Position numbers and translations under genes: made by a program | The notes under the pieces: model-generated | Told to the model about the DNA's origin: nothing | The model's input: the letters and a program-made list of their open reading frames with translations, nothing else | The model's database searches: none | In this document: positions 36,011 through 45,353 of the stretch, piece by piece | Numbering within the stretch: position 1 is the first letter of the stretch | Layout: the number at the start of each line of letters is the position of its first letter | Assembly: GCA_021325515.1 (NCBI GenBank) | Contig: JAJPHC010000014.1 | Coordinates: forward strand, 62,001-126,000 | Origin: Acidobacteriota bacterium | GTDB lineage: Bacteria; Acidobacteriota; Thermoanaerobaculia; Gp7-AA8 | Direction of reading: 5' to 3' | DNA: 64,000 nt

Positions 36011-36360
36011 GACAGTGCGACGACGAGAATCAGAGCAGCGAGCGCACCGATGCCGACCCAGATCCATTCCTGCTGCGTGAGGCCTGCGGCCTGCAACTGG
36101 TTCAGATTCTGGGCGAGCTGATGAACGTCCTGCGGCGACAACTGCGCGAGCCGGTCATTGACCTGCGCCTGCGTAAAGCCGTGCTGGGCGAGGACGGCGG
36201 CAACCTGATCGTTGGCCGCGACATCGCGGATCATGGCGATATCGGCGGCACGCGAATCAAGACTCTGATTCGCCGCGGTCTTCGACGGCATCGGCCCTGC
36301 GAACGTCGGGACCGCCGCGATCAAGACGAGAACGAAAACAGCCAACAGCGATTTCTTCAC
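36007..36360 (-). CDS. PA2779-like small exported membrane protein
   Basis: 117 residues. Signal peptide (MKKSLLAVFVLVLIAAVPTFAG), a helical middle with QHGFTQAQVNDRLAQLSPQD (EF-hand-like spacing but no calcium ligands), and a C-terminal helix (WIWVGIGALAALILVVAL) that would anchor it with most of the chain outside. Layout and neighbourhood match PA2779 family proteins. It overlaps the peptidase gene by 4 nt and could be its substrate or chaperone (inference). Confidence 0.78.
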   Translation of the reverse strand: MKKSLLAVFVLVLIAAVPTFAGPMPSKTAANQSLDSRAADIAMIRDVAANDQVAAVLAQHGFTQAQVNDRLAQLSPQDVHQLAQNLNQLQAAGLTQQEWIWVGIGALAALILVVALS

Positions 36361-36436
36361 GACTACCTCCTTTTAGCGGCGATCCCACGCGGACGCCGAT
36401 TTCGAGAACGAGACTCAGCAAGAGGCGCACCAGCTG

Positions 36437-36525
36437 GTGTACGACAGGCGCCCTCGCCTGTCGTTGAGTGGCGCCCTCGCCTGTCGCGGACAGGGGTCAG
36501 ACAGGCGAGGGCGCCTGTCCTACAC
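36437..36525. repeat. GTAGGACA palindromic element, copy 3 (26-bp inverted ends)
   Basis: The arms 36437-36462 and 36500-36525 are inverted copies matching at 25 of 26 positions, each holding GACAGGCG...CGCCTGTC, with a further internal copy of the CCTCGCCTGTC half. It lies 23 nt upstream of the rel start, in the divergent promoter region. Confidence 0.85.
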
Positions 36526-36548
36526 TCTGGTAATCTTTTCCCCTTCTC

Positions 36549-38729
36549 ATGATCCGCTTCGAAGACATCCTCGACAAGATCGAGAGTTACAAACCCGATT
36601 ACGACGAGGAACTGCTTCAACGCGCTTACATCTTCTCGGCGCGCGAGCATCGCGGGCAGGTGAGGAGCTCCGGTGAGCCGTATCTGATTCATCCGCTCAA
36701 TGTCGCGTACATCCTGGCCGACATGCGGCTGGATGAAACGTCGATCGCGGTCGGGCTGCTGCACGACGTGCTCGAAGATACGCTGACGACGAAGGAGAAG
36801 CTGCAGGAAACGTTCGGCAACGATGTCGCGGAGCTCGTCGACGGCGTGACGAAGATCTCGCGCTACGCCTACGTGTCGAAGGAAGAGCAGCAGGCCGAGA
36901 CGTTTCGAAAAATGCTGCTGGCGATGGTCGGCGACCTGCGCGTCGTGCTGGTGAAGCTCGCCGACCGTCTGCACAACATGCGGACACTGCAGTACCTGCC
37001 GGAAGAGCGGCGCCACGCGATCGCCAAGGAAACCCTCGAGATCTACGCTCCGATCGCCAACCGCCTCGGCATGGGGAAGGTGAAGGCGGAGCTCGAGGAC
37101 TATTCGCTCCAGCATCTGCATCCGCGCGAGTACGACGAGCTGTCGAAGACCGTCGCGGAGAAGCTCGCCGTGTCGGGCGATCTCGTCGATCGCATCAGGA
37201 GCACGCTCGCCCAGAGGCTGCGCGAGAACGGCATCGACTGCGAAGTGTACGGACGCGTGAAGTCGATGTTCTCGATCTGGGCGAAGCTGCGCAGGCAGGA
37301 GACCGACATCGGCCAGGTCTACGACTATCTCGCGTTCCGCATCATCACGCCGTCGATCAAGGACTGCTATGCGGCGCTCGGCTTCGTGCATCAGATGTGG
37401 CGTCCCGTTCCGGGCCGCATCAAGGACTACATTGCGATGCCCAAGCCGAACCTCTACCAGTCGCTGCATACGACGGTAGTGGCGGAGAAAGGGCAGCCGT
37501 TCGAAGTGCAGATCCGGACGCGCGAGATGGATCTGATCGCCGAGCAGGGCATCGCGGCGCACTGGAAGTACAAGGAAGGACGCGTTGGTGCGCATGACGA
37601 CGACAAGAGCTTTCTCTGGCTGCGCCAGCTCGTCGAGCAGCAGCAGGAGATCAAAGATCCGCGCCTCTTCCTGCATTCGCTGAAGATCGATCTCTATCCG
37701 GACGAGGTGTACACGTTCACGCCGAAGGGCGATGTGTTCGCGTTTCCGCGCGGCGCGACGCCGCTGGACTTCGCCTATCGGATTCATACGGACGTCGGAC
37801 ACCGTTGCGTCGGCGCGCGCGTCAACGGCAAGCTCGTGCCTCTGCGTACGGCGCTGAAGAACGGCGACATCGTCGAGATCCTGCAGGGGACGACGCAGAC
37901 ACCGAGCCGCGAATGGCTGAACATCGCGGTGACGTCGCGCGCGCGGCACAAGATCCGGCACTGGCTGAACACGGAGCAGAAACATCGCTCGATCGAGCTC
38001 GGCCGCAAGCTGATCGAGAAAGAGGCGAAGCGCTACAAGGTCCAGTGGCGCAAGCTAGTGGCGGAGAACGCGCTCGACGGCGTCCTGTCGGAGCACGGTC
38101 TCGCGCGGCTCGACGATCTCTACGCCGATGTCGGCTACGGAAAGATCTCGGCGCGCTCGGTCGTGGAACGCTTCGCGACCGATGAGGTGAAGGAGAAGGG
38201 GCCGGCCGCCGAAGCGGGAGTGCTGCAGCAGGCGGTGCGAAAGATCTTCCCGTTCACCTCGTCGTCACAGACGATCAAGGTGCGCGGTTACGACGACCTG
38301 CTGACGTATCTCGCGAAGTGCTGCAACCCGCTGCCGGGCGAACCGATCGTCGGATATGTCACGCGCGGCAAGGGCGTCGCGGTGCACAGCGCGAACTGTC
38401 CGAACGTGAAGAACCTGATGTTCAACCCCGACCGCGAGATCGAAGTGGAGTGGGCCGATCAGCGGCAGAGCCAGTTCCAGGTCGAGCTGGAAGTCGTGGC
38501 CGAAGACCGCCAGGGGATTCTGGCCCGCGTCATTTCGACGATCTCGAATCTGAAGACGAACATCCGCCATCTCGAGACGCGCACCGGCGACGGACGCGCG
38601 ACGATCGATCTTGCGCTCGAGATTGCCGACCTGAAGCACCTGGAGAAGGTGACGAAGTCGATCGGCGTCGTGGACGGTGTGATTCGCGTCGAGCGCCGTT
38701 ACAACACCGGAAGGCATGCGACGGCGTGA
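36549..38729 (+). CDS. rel: Bifunctional (p)ppGpp synthetase/hydrolase (RSH)
   Basis: 726 residues, full-length RSH. The HD hydrolase domain (about 25-180) keeps GLLHDVLEDT with HD at 72-73. The synthetase domain (about 225-370) has YDYLAFRI, GRIKDYIAMPKPNLYQSLHT and FEVQIRT; RIKD rather than an EXDD-type motif marks the bifunctional class. TGS (about 385-445) has VYTFTPKGDVFAFP; a zinc-finger/helical region has CCNPLPGEPIVGYVTRG; the ACT domain is at the C-terminus. It makes and degrades the stringent-response alarmone. Start ATG 36549 lacks a Shine-Dalgarno; TAATCT lies 12 nt upstream. Confidence 0.96.
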   Translation: MIRFEDILDKIESYKPDYDEELLQRAYIFSAREHRGQVRSSGEPYLIHPLNVAYILADMRLDETSIAVGLLHDVLEDTLTTKEKLQETFGNDVAELVDGVTKISRYAYVSKEEQQAETFRKMLLAMVGDLRVVLVKLADRLHNMRTLQYLPEERRHAIAKETLEIYAPIANRLGMGKVKAELEDYSLQHLHPREYDELSKTVAEKLAVSGDLVDRIRSTLAQRLRENGIDCEVYGRVKSMFSIWAKLRRQETDIGQVYDYLAFRIITPSIKDCYAALGFVHQMWRPVPGRIKDYIAMPKPNLYQSLHTTVVAEKGQPFEVQIRTREMDLIAEQGIAAHWKYKEGRVGAHDDDKSFLWLRQLVEQQQEIKDPRLFLHSLKIDLYPDEVYTFTPKGDVFAFPRGATPLDFAYRIHTDVGHRCVGARVNGKLVPLRTALKNGDIVEILQGTTQTPSREWLNIAVTSRARHKIRHWLNTEQKHRSIELGRKLIEKEAKRYKVQWRKLVAENALDGVLSEHGLARLDDLYADVGYGKISARSVVERFATDEVKEKGPAAEAGVLQQAVRKIFPFTSSSQTIKVRGYDDLLTYLAKCCNPLPGEPIVGYVTRGKGVAVHSANCPNVKNLMFNPDREIEVEWADQRQSQFQVELEVVAEDRQGILARVISTISNLKTNIRHLETRTGDGRATIDLALEIADLKHLEKVTKSIGVVDGVIRVERRYNTGRHATA

Positions 38730-38745
38730 GAATCGGAAGGCGCCG

Positions 38746-38800
38746 GGCGCTGGGGGCCGGGCGCAAAGATCGGAATCTTCTGCGCCCCGCGCCCAGCGCC
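38746..38800. repeat. GC-rich palindrome at a convergent junction (GGCGC family)
   Basis: Arms 38746-38765 (GGCGCTGGGGGCCGGGCGCA) and 38781-38800 are inverted copies with two mismatches in 20. They enclose a second perfect stem AAGAT-CGGA-ATCTT. It lies between rel and the convergent rpmB gene and could stop both transcripts. Confidence 0.8.
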
Positions 38801-38822
38801 TCGCGCCAGCGGCGAGAGCCGC

Positions 38823-39017
38823 TTAGCGCGCGGCCTTCTGGATCTTACCGGTGCGGATGCAACGAGTGCAGACCTGCATGCGGCGAACCGCGCTGCCGAG
38901 TTTGACGCGCACGCGCTGGAGATTCGGCATCCAGCGGCGGCTCGACACGTTGTGAGCATGGCTCACGCGGTTACCGAACACCGGGGTCTTACCGCAGACT
39001 TCACACATCTTGGCCAT
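38823..39017 (-). CDS. rpmB: 50S ribosomal protein L28
   Basis: 64 residues. MAKMCEVCGKTPVFGNRVSHAHN, the RRWMPNLQRVRV core and CTRCIRTGKI are classical L28; the paired CxxC motifs mark the zinc-binding form. GAGGAG lies upstream of ATG 39017. Single gene with its own promoter. Confidence 0.97.
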   Translation of the reverse strand: MAKMCEVCGKTPVFGNRVSHAHNVSSRRWMPNLQRVRVKLGSAVRRMQVCTRCIRTGKIQKAAR

Positions 39018-39049
39018 AGGAAACTCCTCAAATAACGGAAAGGCGGTGG

Positions 39050-39078
39050 ATTGTAACCGTGCTCCGATTCCTGTGCAA
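39050..39078 (-). promoter_or_regulatory. Candidate rpmB promoter
   Basis: On the minus strand TTGCAC (39078-39073), exactly 17 nt, then TACAAT (39055-39050), the latter 5 of 6 to consensus. It predicts a leader of about 25-30 nt before the rpmB start. Confidence 0.6.
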
Positions 39079-39142
39079 CTGTTCTCCGTGGCCGATTACG
39101 GCAAACGCGCGTAATCGTTCCACTTATCTAATTTCGGTAGAG

Positions 39143-39169
39143 TTGACACCGCCATTTAAACGTTGTAAT
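39143..39169 (+). promoter_or_regulatory. Candidate promoter of the pil operon
   Basis: TTGACA (39143-39148) is a perfect -35. A -10 TGTAAT lies 15 nt on (39164-39169), or TAATTT at a 17-nt spacing. The region is AT-rich compared with its surroundings. Leader of about 55-60 nt to the pilM start. Confidence 0.5.
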
Positions 39170-39231
39170 TTCGGTCCACCTTTCAAAACTCCGGAGCCAG
39201 CGAGAAGTGAGTGAGATGGATGGGGTGAGCG

Positions 39232-40290
39232 GTGTTCTTCTCAAAGAGCAAAAATGTTGTCGGCCTTGATATTGGCTCCTCAGCAATCAAGCTCGTCGAG
39301 CTGAAGGAGAAAAAAGGCGGACAGTTCCAGCTCGTCAAACTTGGCATCGAGCGACTGTCGCCTGAGGCCATCGTCGACGGGTCGATCATGGATTCGTCCA
39401 TGGTCGTGGAGACGATCCAGCGCCTCAACGCGGATCAAAGCGTAAAGAATTCCAATTACGCGACGTCTCTATCTGGACACTCCGTCATCATCAAAAAGAT
39501 CAGTCTTCCGTCGATGTCTCCGGAAGAACTGGCGGAGTCGATTCAATGGGAAGCTGAGCAGTACATCCCATTCGACATCAACGATGTGAACCTCGACTAC
39601 GTTCCGCTCACCGCACCGGGGACGGGTGACAACGTCGAAGTGATTCTCGTTGCCGTGAAGAAGGAGAAGATCAACGACTACACGTCGGTGATCAGTCAGA
39701 CAGGCAAGCTGCCGGTGCTCGTCGACGTCGACGCCTTCGCGCTGCAGAACGCATACGAGGCGAACAACGACATCGAAGATGGAAAAGTCCTCGCGCTCTG
39801 CAACGTCGGAGCGTCGGTGACGAACGTGAACGTGTTGTCCGGAGGGCAGTCGCTCTTCTGGCGCGACATCACGTTCGGCGGCAATCAGTACACCGATGCG
39901 ATCCAGCGCGAGCTCTCGCTCTCGTTCGAGCAGGCGGAAGAGCTCAAGCGCGGCAACGCGGTCGGCGACTACACCATTCAGCAGGTCATCCCCATCCTGA
40001 ACTCGGTCTCAGAGGATTTCGCGGGCGAGCTTCGCAAGACGCTCGACTTCTTCACCGCGACCTCGGGCGCGGACCGCGTCGACGAGATCGTTCTCGCCGG
40101 CGGCGGATCCGGAGTGCTGAATCTCGACGCGATTCTGCGCGACAAGTTCGGCATCCCCGTCTCGATCCTCGATCCCTTCCGTCGTATCACCGTTGACGAG
40201 AGTCAATTCAACCCCGAGGAGCTGGCCGAGATTGCTCCGAGTATGGCGATCGCAGTGGGCCTCGCCATCCGGAGGGTGGGGGACGCTTGA
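39232..40290 (+). CDS. pilM: Type IV pilus assembly actin-like protein PilM
   Basis: Cytoplasmic actin-fold ATPase of the T4P alignment complex that binds the PilN N-terminus. 352 residues from GTG 39232. VVGLDIGSSAIKLVEL at the N-terminus, PEELAESIQWEAEQYIPFDI (family signature), LCNVGASVTNVNVL and VLAGGGSGVLNLDAIL are all typical. First gene of pilMNOPQ; it overlaps pilN by 4 nt. Confidence 0.96.
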   Translation: MFFSKSKNVVGLDIGSSAIKLVELKEKKGGQFQLVKLGIERLSPEAIVDGSIMDSSMVVETIQRLNADQSVKNSNYATSLSGHSVIIKKISLPSMSPEELAESIQWEAEQYIPFDINDVNLDYVPLTAPGTGDNVEVILVAVKKEKINDYTSVISQTGKLPVLVDVDAFALQNAYEANNDIEDGKVLALCNVGASVTNVNVLSGGQSLFWRDITFGGNQYTDAIQRELSLSFEQAEELKRGNAVGDYTIQQVIPILNSVSEDFAGELRKTLDFFTATSGADRVDEIVLAGGGSGVLNLDAILRDKFGIPVSILDPFRRITVDESQFNPEELAEIAPSMAIAVGLAIRRVGDA

Positions 40291-40961
40291 TCAAGATCAA
40301 CTTAGTGCGGGAAGGGCGTGCGGTTCGCGGCGGTGGCGCCGCGCCGGCCGCGGCTCCGTCTGGTGGAGCAGGTGCTGCTGGTGGAAACATCAACAACATC
40401 ATCGTGATCGGTCTGATCGTTGCGGCTGCTGTCGCCGCTGGGATCTGGTGGTTCACGAAGAACAACGAGCTGAAGAACAAGCAGGAGCTCGTGACGACGA
40501 AGCAGGCCGAGGCTCAGAAACTCGAAGCGATCATCAAGGACGTCGAGAACTATCAGAAGCGCAAGGACAGTCTGCAGAAGCGCATCGACCTCATCAATCA
40601 GCTGAAGCAGAACCAGAAAGGTCCTGTGAAAGTGATGGATCGCATCAGCCAGGATCTTCCGGATCTCGTCTGGCTCGACCGGATGACGCTCGGACCCGGA
40701 ACGGTCACGCTGAACGGGCGCGGCCTCAATCCGAACGCGATCGCGAATTTCGTCGACAACGTGAAGAACGATCCGTTGTTCGACGAACCGGAAGTCGGTT
40801 CTGTGGCGATGGTGAGCGTGATTCCGCTCGTCTACAGCTTCGACATGTCATTCCACTTCAAGTACGCGCAGGCTGGTGGTGCTTCCGGTGCGACGGGAAC
40901 CACAGGCGCGACATCGACTGCTGGAGCGGCGGGAGCCGCTCCGGGCGGAAAGAAGCCGTAG
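40287..40961 (+). CDS. pilN: Type IV pilus inner-membrane protein PilN
   Basis: 224 residues. The conserved cytosolic INLVREGR peptide that docks into PilM is at residues 3-10. A Gly/Ala-rich linker, one helix (about 32-52), a coiled coil (about 55-100) and a ferredoxin-like periplasmic domain follow. Translation start TTG at 40287 overlaps pilM. The C-terminus is Ala/Gly/Thr-rich low complexity. It pairs with PilO. Confidence 0.92.
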   Translation: MIKINLVREGRAVRGGGAAPAAAPSGGAGAAGGNINNIIVIGLIVAAAVAAGIWWFTKNNELKNKQELVTTKQAEAQKLEAIIKDVENYQKRKDSLQKRIDLINQLKQNQKGPVKVMDRISQDLPDLVWLDRMTLGPGTVTLNGRGLNPNAIANFVDNVKNDPLFDEPEVGSVAMVSVIPLVYSFDMSFHFKYAQAGGASGATGTTGATSTAGAAGAAPGGKKP

Positions 40962-40970
40962 GAGGAGTCG

Positions 40971-41579
40971 ATGGCGGCACTCTCACTGAATGACAAGCCC
41001 TGGTGGGTCGGAGCGATTGCCGGCGCGGTTCTGGCCGGCGGCATCATCTATGGCGTTAAGGCCATGTGGATCGATGCCATGGACAACCAGATCCGCGACG
41101 CCGACGCGAAGATCGCGGAACTGGACAAGAAGATCGCGGCCGGCCGCGCGGCGGAGCTGAAGCTTCCGCAGTTCCGCGAGGAAGTGAAGCGGCTCGAGCT
41201 CGAGCTCGAGAAGCTGCGCCGCATTCTTCCCTCCACGCGCAATACCGAAGAGATCATCAAGAAGATCAAGTCGCTCGTCGATCAGGGCGACTTCATCCTT
41301 GGCCGGCTCACGTTCCCGAAGCTCGGAACGGCGGCGGGCAGTGAACCCTATGCGGAGTGGCCGATCAGCATCAGCGTCCTCGGCCGCTACCACAACCTCG
41401 CGCAGCTCTTCAACCGGCTGAGCAACTTCTCGCGCATCATCAATGTAGAGTCGGTGACGATCAACGCGCTGCCGCTGCAGATCGAGAAGACGATCGGTGT
41501 CGACTTCGTCGCCAAGACGTTCGTTTACGTCGAGCCGAAGGATGTGACGCCCGCGCCGGCAAAGGCAGGTGGCAAGTGA
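40971..41579 (+). CDS. pilO: Type IV pilus inner-membrane protein PilO
   Basis: 202 residues. N-terminal helix WWVGAIAGAVLAGGIIYGV, a charged coiled coil (about 38-90) with ELEKLRRILPSTRNTEEI, then a ferredoxin-like fold with ISVLGRYHNLAQLFNRLSNF. Forms the periplasmic PilN-PilO heterodimer of the alignment complex. Follows pilN by 9 nt. Confidence 0.93.
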   Translation: MAALSLNDKPWWVGAIAGAVLAGGIIYGVKAMWIDAMDNQIRDADAKIAELDKKIAAGRAAELKLPQFREEVKRLELELEKLRRILPSTRNTEEIIKKIKSLVDQGDFILGRLTFPKLGTAAGSEPYAEWPISISVLGRYHNLAQLFNRLSNFSRIINVESVTINALPLQIEKTIGVDFVAKTFVYVEPKDVTPAPAKAGGK

Positions 41580-41587
41580 GAGGAACG

Positions 41588-42148
41588 ATGAGCTCCATTC
41601 GCGTTGCGCTTCTGTTCGCCGCCGTGGCGCTGATGATCGGCGCAACGGTCGTGGCGCAGACGTCAACGAGCGGTACGGCCGCGACGTCCACGACTGCGAC
41701 GACATCGACGGCCGCCACATCGACGGCCGCGACTTCGACCTCCGGCGGTTCCAGCGTGCAGCAGAGCCTCCAGGAGATTCTCGAGGAACCGGCGACGGGA
41801 GAGACGTATCACTACGATCCGCAGGGACGCCGTGATCCTTTCCAGTCGCTCGTTGGGCCGAAGATCGCGCAGACCAAGTCGGACAAGCCGCCCGGACCTC
41901 CGGGATTCCTCATCGACGAGATCAAGCTCCAGGGCGTGATCAAGACGAAGCAGGGACTCGTCGGCATGATCAACGGGCCTGACAACAAGGGATACCTCAT
42001 TCACGTTGGCGATAAGGTTCTCGATGGTGAAGTGATTCGCATTACACCCTCCTCCGTTGTGTTCCGGCAGGAGGTCAATGATCCAACTCGAATCGAGCGC
42101 TACCGCGAGGTGGTCAAGGATCTGACTCCCGAACCGGCGAAGAAATGA
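41588..42148 (+). CDS. pilP: Type IV pilus assembly protein PilP
   Basis: 186 residues from ATG 41588 (AGGAACG just upstream). Signal peptide ending near VVAQT. It lacks the usual lipobox cysteine, so it is exported rather than clearly a lipoprotein. A low-complexity Thr/Ala/Ser stretch is followed by the PilP beta domain with YDPQGRRDPFQSLV and LQGVIKTKQGLVGMINGPD. Connects PilNO to the secretin PilQ. Overlaps the frame of the following gene. Confidence 0.9.
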   Translation: MSSIRVALLFAAVALMIGATVVAQTSTSGTAATSTTATTSTAATSTAATSTSGGSSVQQSLQEILEEPATGETYHYDPQGRRDPFQSLVGPKIAQTKSDKPPGPPGFLIDEIKLQGVIKTKQGLVGMINGPDNKGYLIHVGDKVLDGEVIRITPSSVVFRQEVNDPTRIERYREVVKDLTPEPAKK

Positions 42149-42186
42149 TGGAGCGGGTGCAGGTCAGGGGCTGCGTGGAGGGTGAG

Positions 42187-44742
42187 ATGGTGAAGGTGGG
42201 ACGTATGAGAAGAGCAAACCGAATCCTGCTGACAGCGGGCTTGCTCGCGATCATCGCGAGCACTGCGGATGCCTCGCTATGGCGCCGGCATAAGAACGAC
42301 GCGCCGGCAAGCGCCGCGCAGACGGCGGCTGCCGACCCGGCGGTGATGTCGCTGAATGCCGTCGAGATCGATGGGAGCCGCATCGTGCTGCATACGAGCG
42401 CGACGCCGGCGTACACCTCGTACAGCCCGTCACCTGACGTGTTCGTCGTCGATCTCTCCGCGACGAGCAAAGCGCCGCAGCTGGCGATCCCGTCATCATT
42501 GCCGGCAGGCATCACATCCGTAGCTGCCGAAAACGCCGTCGAGATGGGCACCCGCCTGACGCGCGTCACGTTCCGACTGAGCCAGCCGATGTCTCCCACC
42601 GCATCGGCGACTGAAAACTCCGTCGTCGTCACGCTGCCTCTGCCGGCCATCGCGAAGGTTGAAGAAACCGTTCCTCAGGTGCCGGTGAAGCCGGCCGAGG
42701 TCGCCGAGACGGTCCACAACGAACCTGTTCCCGTTCCGGAGCCGGTCGTCACTTCTGCTCCGATCGAGCCTGCGGCGGTCGCCGACTCACGCCCGCTCGC
42801 CAAGGCGAAGAAGTTGAAAGATGTCGCGGCGGCTGGTTCCGCGGTGCGCATCACCGGCGATGGAGAGCTGACCTACAAGTCGTTCCAGCTTGCCTCGCCT
42901 GATCGTGTCGTCATCGACATCACAGGCGTTCGCAACGGCGTCGCGAAGAAGACGATCGCGGTCAATGATCCGTTGGTCAAAGGCGTTCGCATCGGCCAGT
43001 TCTCGACCGATGTGATCCGCGTGGTCGTGGACCTCAACAGCAAGACGACGTACGACGTCGCGCGCAACGGCGAGAATCTCGTCGTGACGTTCGGCGGTGC
43101 ACCCGCTCCCGCATCGATGATGGCGAGGACGGCGGCGCCGGAACAGAAAGCGCCCGCCGCATCGACCGTGGCCGTGACCGCGCCGAAGAGCCAGGGCAGC
43201 GATGTCCGGACGCAGGTGCCGGTGATCGCGGAAGATGCTCCGACGTGGAAGATGCCGGATCGCGCCTCGAAGGGTGCGAAGGCCGTCATCACCGCGCCGG
43301 CGACGCAGAGCGCTCCGGACACGACGACGAGCTCGAAGAAAAAGGGCAAGACACTGACGCCGAGCACCACGACTTCAGCGGCATCGGCAACCGCCGGCTC
43401 GAACGCGCCCGTCGGCAATTCCGAGGACGTATTCAGCGGCGACCAGCAGACGGCGTCGGGCGGTCGTGAGACCACGCTCAATGCCGGAGCGATGACGACG
43501 GGCACAGGCGGACGGACGCTCAGCGCCGGCGGCCGTGTATACACCGGTGAGCCGATTTCGCTGAACCTCAAGGATGCGGACATCAAAGACGTGCTCCGCA
43601 CCTTCGCTCAGTTGACAGGCCTCAACATCGCGGTGGATCCCGATGTCGGCGGCAGCGTGACTGTGGACTTCATCGATGTTCCGTGGGACCAGGCACTCGA
43701 TCTGATCCTCCGGCAGAACGGCCTCACGTACGTGCTCGAAGGCAACGTGATGCGCGTCGGCAAGATCGATCGTCTGGCCGCGGAGACTGCTGCACAGCGC
43801 CGGCTTCAGGATGAAGAGCGGCTCAATGTGCCGCTGCAGACCGTAAGCTTTCTTCTCTCTTACGCGAAGGCGACGGAAATCCAGTCGCTGCTCCGCGAGC
43901 TCGCTTCACCGCGCGCGCGCATCATCGTCGACGCCCGCACGAATCAGTTGATCATCAGCGAGATACCGCAGTATCTGCAGACGATGCGCAACCTCATCGA
44001 CTCCATCGACGTGCCGACGAAGCAGGTCGTGATCGAAGCGCGCATCGTGGAGACCACGAAGAACTTCCTGCAGCAGTACGGATTCTCGTGGGGCTTCCGC
44101 GGCTCGCTCGATCCCGCGCTCGGTACGGGCACGGGTCTCGTCTTCCCGAATCGCGTCGGGATCGTCGGAGGTCCGTTCGACTTCGGCCCCGGCAATCCTG
44201 TTCTCGCTCTGACGATGAGCGATGTGCTCGGCACCTTCAATCTCGACTTCGCGCTGAATGCTGCGGAGGCCGAAGGTCTCGTCAAAGTCGTGTCGGCGCC
44301 GAAGGTGACGACCCAGAACAACCAGTCGGCAGAAATCCAGAGCGGTTTCCAGATCCCGTATCAGACGCGCGTGAACTTCACGACGACCGTGACCTACGTT
44401 GATGCGACGCTGCGGCTGCAGGTCACTCCGCAGATCACAGAGGCGGGTACGGTCATCATGGAGATCTCCGTTCAGAAGAACGAGCCGGCGACCGGTCTCG
44501 CGGTCGAAGGTGGCGCCGGAACGCCGCTCTCGACGCGCCAGGCGAGAACGAAGCTGATGGTTCGCGACGGCGGAACGTCGGTCATTGCGGGCATCTATCA
44601 GACGAAGGACAACAACTCTCAGACGAGGCTGCCCTTCATCCATCAGATTCCCGTCATCGGAAATCTGTTCAAGACGCACAACATCTCGTCAACACATGAC
44701 GAACTATTGATCTTCATTACGCCGCGCATCGTGCGGTCGTGA
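42187..44742 (+). CDS. pilQ: Type IV pilus secretin PilQ
   Basis: Outer-membrane channel through which the pilus exits. 851 residues from ATG 42187 (GGAGG about 6 nt upstream); ATG 42145 overlapping pilP and ATG 42205 are alternatives. Signal peptide ...RILLTAGLLAIIASTADA, two AMIN-type domains (about 45-130 and 200-295) separated by low-complexity linkers, STN (ISLNLKDADIKDVLRTFAQL), N1 domain, and the C-terminal secretin core (VSAPKVTTQNNQSAEI, TKLMVRDGGTSVIAGIY, IPVIGNLFKTH, ELLIFITPRIV). Confidence 0.95.
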   Translation: MVKVGRMRRANRILLTAGLLAIIASTADASLWRRHKNDAPASAAQTAAADPAVMSLNAVEIDGSRIVLHTSATPAYTSYSPSPDVFVVDLSATSKAPQLAIPSSLPAGITSVAAENAVEMGTRLTRVTFRLSQPMSPTASATENSVVVTLPLPAIAKVEETVPQVPVKPAEVAETVHNEPVPVPEPVVTSAPIEPAAVADSRPLAKAKKLKDVAAAGSAVRITGDGELTYKSFQLASPDRVVIDITGVRNGVAKKTIAVNDPLVKGVRIGQFSTDVIRVVVDLNSKTTYDVARNGENLVVTFGGAPAPASMMARTAAPEQKAPAASTVAVTAPKSQGSDVRTQVPVIAEDAPTWKMPDRASKGAKAVITAPATQSAPDTTTSSKKKGKTLTPSTTTSAASATAGSNAPVGNSEDVFSGDQQTASGGRETTLNAGAMTTGTGGRTLSAGGRVYTGEPISLNLKDADIKDVLRTFAQLTGLNIAVDPDVGGSVTVDFIDVPWDQALDLILRQNGLTYVLEGNVMRVGKIDRLAAETAAQRRLQDEERLNVPLQTVSFLLSYAKATEIQSLLRELASPRARIIVDARTNQLIISEIPQYLQTMRNLIDSIDVPTKQVVIEARIVETTKNFLQQYGFSWGFRGSLDPALGTGTGLVFPNRVGIVGGPFDFGPGNPVLALTMSDVLGTFNLDFALNAAEAEGLVKVVSAPKVTTQNNQSAEIQSGFQIPYQTRVNFTTTVTYVDATLRLQVTPQITEAGTVIMEISVQKNEPATGLAVEGGAGTPLSTRQARTKLMVRDGGTSVIAGIYQTKDNNSQTRLPFIHQIPVIGNLFKTHNISSTHDELLIFITPRIVRS

Positions 44743-44774
44743 GATGCGGCGAGGGTAGAGAGGCTGGAGGACGT

Positions 44775-45341
44775 ATGAAGAGACAGAAGAAGACATGGAT
44801 TCTCGCCGCGGCTGCACTGGCGTTTGCGTGCAGTGGTGACATCAACCGGAATTCCTCGCCGGTCGAGCTCGTGGTGACGAATACGCAGAACCTCCAACAA
44901 TTGGATCTGAAACCTGGTGCGACCAACTGTAATCAGGATGTCGGTTCGATTCTGATTCAGGCCATCGTGAAGAGTCAGAGCACGAGCGACAACCGCTTCA
45001 ATGACGTGCGCATCACGCGCTATCGGGTCTCATACACGAGGACCGACGGCGGGCATTCGGTTCCCGCAACCTTCGTGCGCACGACCGACTCGCTGATCAC
45101 CGCGAACGGCGCCTCGACCTCGCTCTCCAAGTTCGTCGTCGTCGAGAGCGATGCGGTGACGCAGGCACCGTTTGCCGCACTGCTGCCGCAGAACGGCGGC
45201 CGCGATCCGGAGACGAACAGACCTGTCGTGAAAATGGATGTGAATGTCGAGATCTTCGGCCAGACACTGGCCGGAGAGAATGTCTCGGGAGCGACGCATT
45301 TCCCGCTCGACTTCTGTTATGACTGCGGCGGTTGCGCTTAA
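44775..45341 (+). CDS. Lipoprotein of unknown function in the pil operon
   Basis: 188 residues from ATG 44775 with GGAGG upstream. Lipobox LAFACSG (cysteine near residue 19). The mature part predicts beta-rich structure with no recognised domain; cysteines occur near the C-terminus (FCYDCGGCA). Follows pilQ by 32 nt and precedes another lipoprotein gene by 12 nt, so it is probably expressed with the pilus genes. A role at the outer membrane near the secretin is an inference from position only. Confidence 0.72.
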   Translation: MKRQKKTWILAAAALAFACSGDINRNSSPVELVVTNTQNLQQLDLKPGATNCNQDVGSILIQAIVKSQSTSDNRFNDVRITRYRVSYTRTDGGHSVPATFVRTTDSLITANGASTSLSKFVVVESDAVTQAPFAALLPQNGGRDPETNRPVVKMDVNVEIFGQTLAGENVSGATHFPLDFCYDCGGCA

Positions 45342-45353
45342 CAGGGGGCAAAC

